Shown: in pieces, positions 5,192 through 7,586 of the stretch
How the letters are laid out: every line of letters starts with the position of its first letter
Numbering within the stretch: the stretch's first letter is position 1
NCBI GenBank assembly: GCA_002711905.1
Contig: PASI01000019.1
Span: 7,886-15,471 of the forward strand
Length of the DNA: 7,586 nucleotides
Reading direction: 5' to 3'
Source: Thiotrichales bacterium
GTDB lineage: Bacteria; Pseudomonadota; Gammaproteobacteria; PS1; Pseudothioglobaceae
The notes under the pieces: model-generated
Databases searched by the model: none
Told to the model about the DNA's origin: nothing
Seen by the model: only the letters and a program-made list of their open reading frames with translations
Translations under genes and position numbers: made by a program

Positions 5192-6688
5192 TTAGTCCTT
5201 TTTCTTTCCTTGTATAACCCTATCAAGGATTAAAGCGCAGAACAAGATTGCAATTCCAGCCAAGATTCCCTGGCCAACATTGGCATACTGCAGGGCTTCA
5301 AGTACATCTTGGCCTAAGCCCTTTGCGCCGATTAATGAGGCAACAACAACCATTGCAAGACTGAGCATCACTGTTTGGTTAACACCTGCGAGTATTGTCG
5401 GCATTGCTAAAGGCAGGTCAACTTTCGTAAGAAGGTACCACTTAGATGCTCCGTAGGCTATTGCAGCTTCTCTAATTGATTCAGGAACTCCTTTTAAACC
5501 AAGGACTGTTAGTCTGACAACTGGGGTGCCTCCAAAAATCATAGTAATAATAACCGCAGACACCTTGCCAGTTCCAAAAAAAGCGATTACTGGAATCATA
5601 AATACAAACGCTGGCATGGTCTGCATAAAGTCCATAATAGGTCGAATAAAGGCATAGAACTTTGGCCTCGTTGAGCAATAGATACCTAAAGGTATTCCAA
5701 TTGAAATACTGAGTATTGCAGCAGTTCCAAGTAAAGCAAGCGTTGTCATCGCTTTAATCCAGAACCCAAGTAATCCCATATAGGCTAAAAATGAGAGAGA
5801 ATAGAGCGCTGCTCTTGGCCCAGCTGAAAGTCCTGTCATTAAAACAATAGCACTAATAACAACAATCCATGGCGTGGTCACAAAGAGCATTTCAAGAGAG
5901 TCAAGAACCGAACGAATTCCAATGGTAATTGCACTAAAGAGAACATCTCCCTTAATAACCGCATAATCAAAGGCTCTTTCAACACCATCGATTGATGCAA
6001 GTCTTATATCTGGGTGTGTTGGAAAATCTGCAAACAGCTCTACAAGGTTTGGAAAGCTGTAATGTACTGATGAAAAAATAATGATAATCAATGCAAAAGA
6101 GATACTTAACAAATAGTTCTTGAACTCCATTCCAGGGCTGATCAGTTTATTTGAAAGCCACTCTGAAAACCGTCTCTCTAGAATTGAGTTAGCTAAAATG
6201 CCCTGTGCAACCCTTATAAAAAGAAACAAGATAATACCGCTGATAGCAATCCAAACTCCTGATGCTTCAATACTTTGAGCTTCTTGAAGGTATCCAGCTA
6301 TCGAATCCTCAAAAGATTTAATTGTTCTTTTGAACATATCAACTTTATCAGAGTTATTGTCTATGGCGGCTTGAAGTTGCTGTTCTCGAAAACCAATTTG
6401 TTTTTGAATTTTTTCAATTTGGGAGTAGGCTTCTGCACTAATGTTTCCAAAAAAACCTCTTATAATTTGAACAATGGCAAAGGTTTCGATAATTAAGAAT
6501 GCTAAAGACCAATTCCAAATGTTTCTTATGCCAAACCACATTGATCCAAATAAGAAAGCAAACAAATTAAACGATAAAACAAACTTAGATGTATTGTTTA
6601 TCTTTTCAAACTCATGAATATAGTAATCAGGATTTGTCTTTACAAAATCCTTGATTTGGTCTGTGTTGATATAATTATCTTTACTCAT
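5192..6688 (-). CDS. ProW-type glycine betaine/choline/proline ABC transporter permease with extended N-terminus
   Basis: This is the membrane subunit of an importer for quaternary-amine-type solutes. The C-terminal half (about 270-498) closely follows E. coli ProW: IRPIMDFMQTMPAFVFMIPV (348-367), GGTPVVRLTVLGL (386-398), then an EAA loop from E407 through G413 to LP at 425-426. LAGVNQTVMLSLAMVVVASL (433-452) and GAKGLGQDVL (454-463) follow. The N-terminal region is unusual. It has two hydrophobic segments (about 36-54 and 58-78) with an AFLFGSMWFGIRNIWNW stretch that resembles DUF2628, then a charged, Gln/Glu/Lys-rich likely coiled coil (82-140), then membrane segments near 145-163 and 191-207. 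At 498 residues it is much longer than ProW (354). I place the start at 6688, not at an upstream in-frame ATG (6799), because GAGGG lies 5 nt before it and the longer form would run 37 codons into the ATPase gene. Exact substrate is unknown. Confidence 0.92.
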   Translation of the reverse strand: MSKDNYINTDQIKDFVKTNPDYYIHEFEKINNTSKFVLSFNLFAFLFGSMWFGIRNIWNWSLAFLIIETFAIVQIIRGFFGNISAEAYSQIEKIQKQIGFREQQLQAAIDNNSDKVDMFKRTIKSFEDSIAGYLQEAQSIEASGVWIAISGIILFLFIRVAQGILANSILERRFSEWLSNKLISPGMEFKNYLLSISFALIIIIFSSVHYSFPNLVELFADFPTHPDIRLASIDGVERAFDYAVIKGDVLFSAITIGIRSVLDSLEMLFVTTPWIVVISAIVLMTGLSAGPRAALYSLSFLAYMGLLGFWIKAMTTLALLGTAAILSISIGIPLGIYCSTRPKFYAFIRPIMDFMQTMPAFVFMIPVIAFFGTGKVSAVIITMIFGGTPVVRLTVLGLKGVPESIREAAIAYGASKWYLLTKVDLPLAMPTILAGVNQTVMLSLAMVVVASLIGAKGLGQDVLEALQYANVGQGILAGIAILFCALILDRVIQGKKKD

Positions 6689-7586
6689 CTTGACCCTCGA
6701 CAATGGCAACAAGTAAGTCTTTTTGGGATACGATACCCACTTCAATATTATTTGAATTACTAATAATGATTGGCATATCACTTGAAACAGAGTTTTCAAT
6801 CAGGCTGCTTAAGTCATCATTCTCATTCATTTTAATGGCATTCTTAGGAACAGCACCATATTGCTTTTCAAAGAACTCAATTGGCTTCATAATCGATTTA
6901 GCTTTAACGACCTCAAGCCTTGATATACCTTTTACAAAATCGGCAACGTAATCATCCTCTGGATTCATGACTATTTCTTCAGGGGTTCCAACCTGGATGA
7001 CTTTGCCGTCTCTCATAATCGCGATACGATGACCCACTTTAACCGCTTCATCCAAGTCATGAGTAATGAATACTGTCGTTTTCTTTAATTGTTTTGATAA
7101 TTTAATAAATTCTTTTTGCAGTTGTCTTCTAATAAGAGGGTCTAGAGCACTAAAAGGCTCATCCATAAGGAGTATTTCAGGATCAGCTGCAAGGGCTCTT
7201 GCTAGTCCAACTCTTTGCTGCATGCCGCCAGAGAGCTCATGGGCGTACTTGTTTCCCCATCCTTGCAATTCAACGATATTTAATATTTCATTAGCCTTGC
7301 CATATCTCTTATTTTTATTGATACCTCTAATTTCTAGAGGCATAGCAATGTTATCAATGACTGATCTATGAGGCATCAGTGCAAAGTTCTGAAAGACCAT
7401 ACCTATTTTTTTATTTCTAAAGTCTTGAAGCTCTTTCTTTTTAAGAGCCATGACATCTTGACCGTCAATTAGAATTTGTCCCATTGTAGGCTCTAACAGC
7501 CTATTGATATGTCTCACAAGAGTTGACTTACCACTTCCAGAGAGGCCCATTACGCAGAATATTTCTCCTGGATTAATATTAAAGGA
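6681..7586 (-). CDS. ProV-type glycine betaine/choline/proline ABC transporter ATP-binding protein (5' end cut by right window edge)
   Basis: This is the cytoplasmic ATPase that powers the neighbouring permease. The frame is open to the window edge, giving 301 visible residues. The reading continues upstream of the first internal ATG as SFNINPGEIFCV, normal for the strand before Walker A, so that ATG (7548-7550) is not the true start. Counting from the edge, the motifs are Walker A GLSGSGKST (14-22), Q-loop VFQNFAL (64-70), signature LSGGMQQR (118-125), Walker B ILLMDEPFSALD (138-149) and H-loop THD (175-177). DPLIRRQLQKEF and HDLDEAVKVGHRIAIMRDG are typical of ProV/OpuAA. After the nucleotide-binding domain, about 80 residues include a CBS-like stretch (PIIISNSNNIEVGIVSQKDL). 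That is shorter than the tandem CBS pair of E. coli ProV (400 residues). The permease gene overlaps its 3' end by 8 nt. A substrate-binding protein may lie upstream, outside the window. Confidence 0.95.
   Translation of the reverse strand, partial: SFNINPGEIFCVMGLSGSGKSTLVRHINRLLEPTMGQILIDGQDVMALKKKELQDFRNKKIGMVFQNFALMPHRSVIDNIAMPLEIRGINKNKRYGKANEILNIVELQGWGNKYAHELSGGMQQRVGLARALAADPEILLMDEPFSALDPLIRRQLQKEFIKLSKQLKKTTVFITHDLDEAVKVGHRIAIMRDGKVIQVGTPEEIVMNPEDDYVADFVKGISRLEVVKAKSIMKPIEFFEKQYGAVPKNAIKMNENDDLSSLIENSVSSDMPIIISNSNNIEVGIVSQKDLLVAIVEGQDE
6694..6698 (-). promoter_or_regulatory. Ribosome-binding site that decides the permease start
   Basis: GAGGG on the minus strand lies 5 nt upstream of the ATG at 6686-6688, inside the last codons of the ATPase gene. 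This supports a 498-residue permease over a 535-residue version. It implies coupled translation across the 8-nt overlap (6681-6688). Confidence 0.75.

Noticed and set aside
5183..5240. Bidirectional terminator between the convergent genes (AGG/CCT next to a T-run at 5187 onward, and CCTTG/CAAGG near 5206-5228).
   Set aside because: The stems are 3 and 5 bp, and the second lies inside the permease coding sequence without a proper U-tract arrangement. Not convincing.
5481..5678. A 65-codon minus-strand frame inside the permease gene.
   Set aside because: It is a different frame of the most conserved part of the permease; the protein read from it has no recognisable features.
6689..6799. Longer permease starting at an in-frame ATG at 6799 (535 residues).
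   Set aside because: The extra 37 codons lie wholly inside the ATPase coding sequence and read as a shadow of it. The ATG at 6688 has GAGGG at 5 nt, which gives a normal 8-nt overlap.
7548..7550. ATG just before Walker A as the start of the ATPase.
   Set aside because: The frame stays open to the window edge and reads SFNINPGEIFCV, the normal strand before Walker A, so the true start is outside the window.

Overview
The window is about 7.6 kb of AT-rich, gene-dense DNA. It looks like the chromosome of a gammaproteobacterium with a compact genome. The evidence is a ThyA of 264 residues that keeps E. coli residue numbering at every catalytic position, RNase III and Era proteins of gammaproteobacterial type, short intergenic gaps and many overlapping genes. 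The AT bias, the compactness and the osmolyte-type transporter next to a sulfonate-type lyase would suit a free-living marine lineage such as SUP05/Thioglobus. That placement is inference, not something the sequence proves.

Region 1 (1-3511, minus strand) is a tight housekeeping cluster transcribed in the order lgt, thyA, rnc, era, recO. The junctions are a 4-nt ATGA overlap, a 3-nt gap, a 1-nt TAATG overlap and an 8-nt overlap. recO runs off the left edge. The cluster covers lipoprotein maturation, dTMP synthesis, double-stranded RNA processing, 30S ribosome assembly and recombinational repair. In E. coli, lgt-thyA and rnc-era-recO are separate loci. Here they are joined, and there is no lepB before rnc.

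Region 2 (3512-4198) holds a 131-bp leader for lgt, a solitary DUF1643-family gene (minus strand, 3643-4119) and a 79-bp divergent intergenic region that carries a pair of direct repeats.

Region 3 (4199-5182, plus strand) is the only plus-strand gene. It encodes a fold-type II PLP enzyme of the D-cysteine desulfhydrase / L-cysteate sulfo-lyase group. Two diagnostic residues argue against ACC deaminase.

Region 4 (5192-7586, minus strand) is two genes of a ProV/ProW-type (glycine betaine/choline/proline) ABC transporter. The ATPase is cut by the right edge, and the permease overlaps its end by 8 nt. The permease has an unusual N-terminal extension of about 140 residues, with two membrane segments and a predicted coiled coil. 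The transporter genes converge on the PLP-enzyme gene with only 9 bp between stop codons.

I saw no tRNA, rRNA, insertion sequence, CRISPR array or phage gene. No stretch longer than 300 bp lacks a gene. I found no clearly new multi-gene system. The most interesting items are the likely sulfonate-lyase identity of the PLP enzyme and the extended permease.
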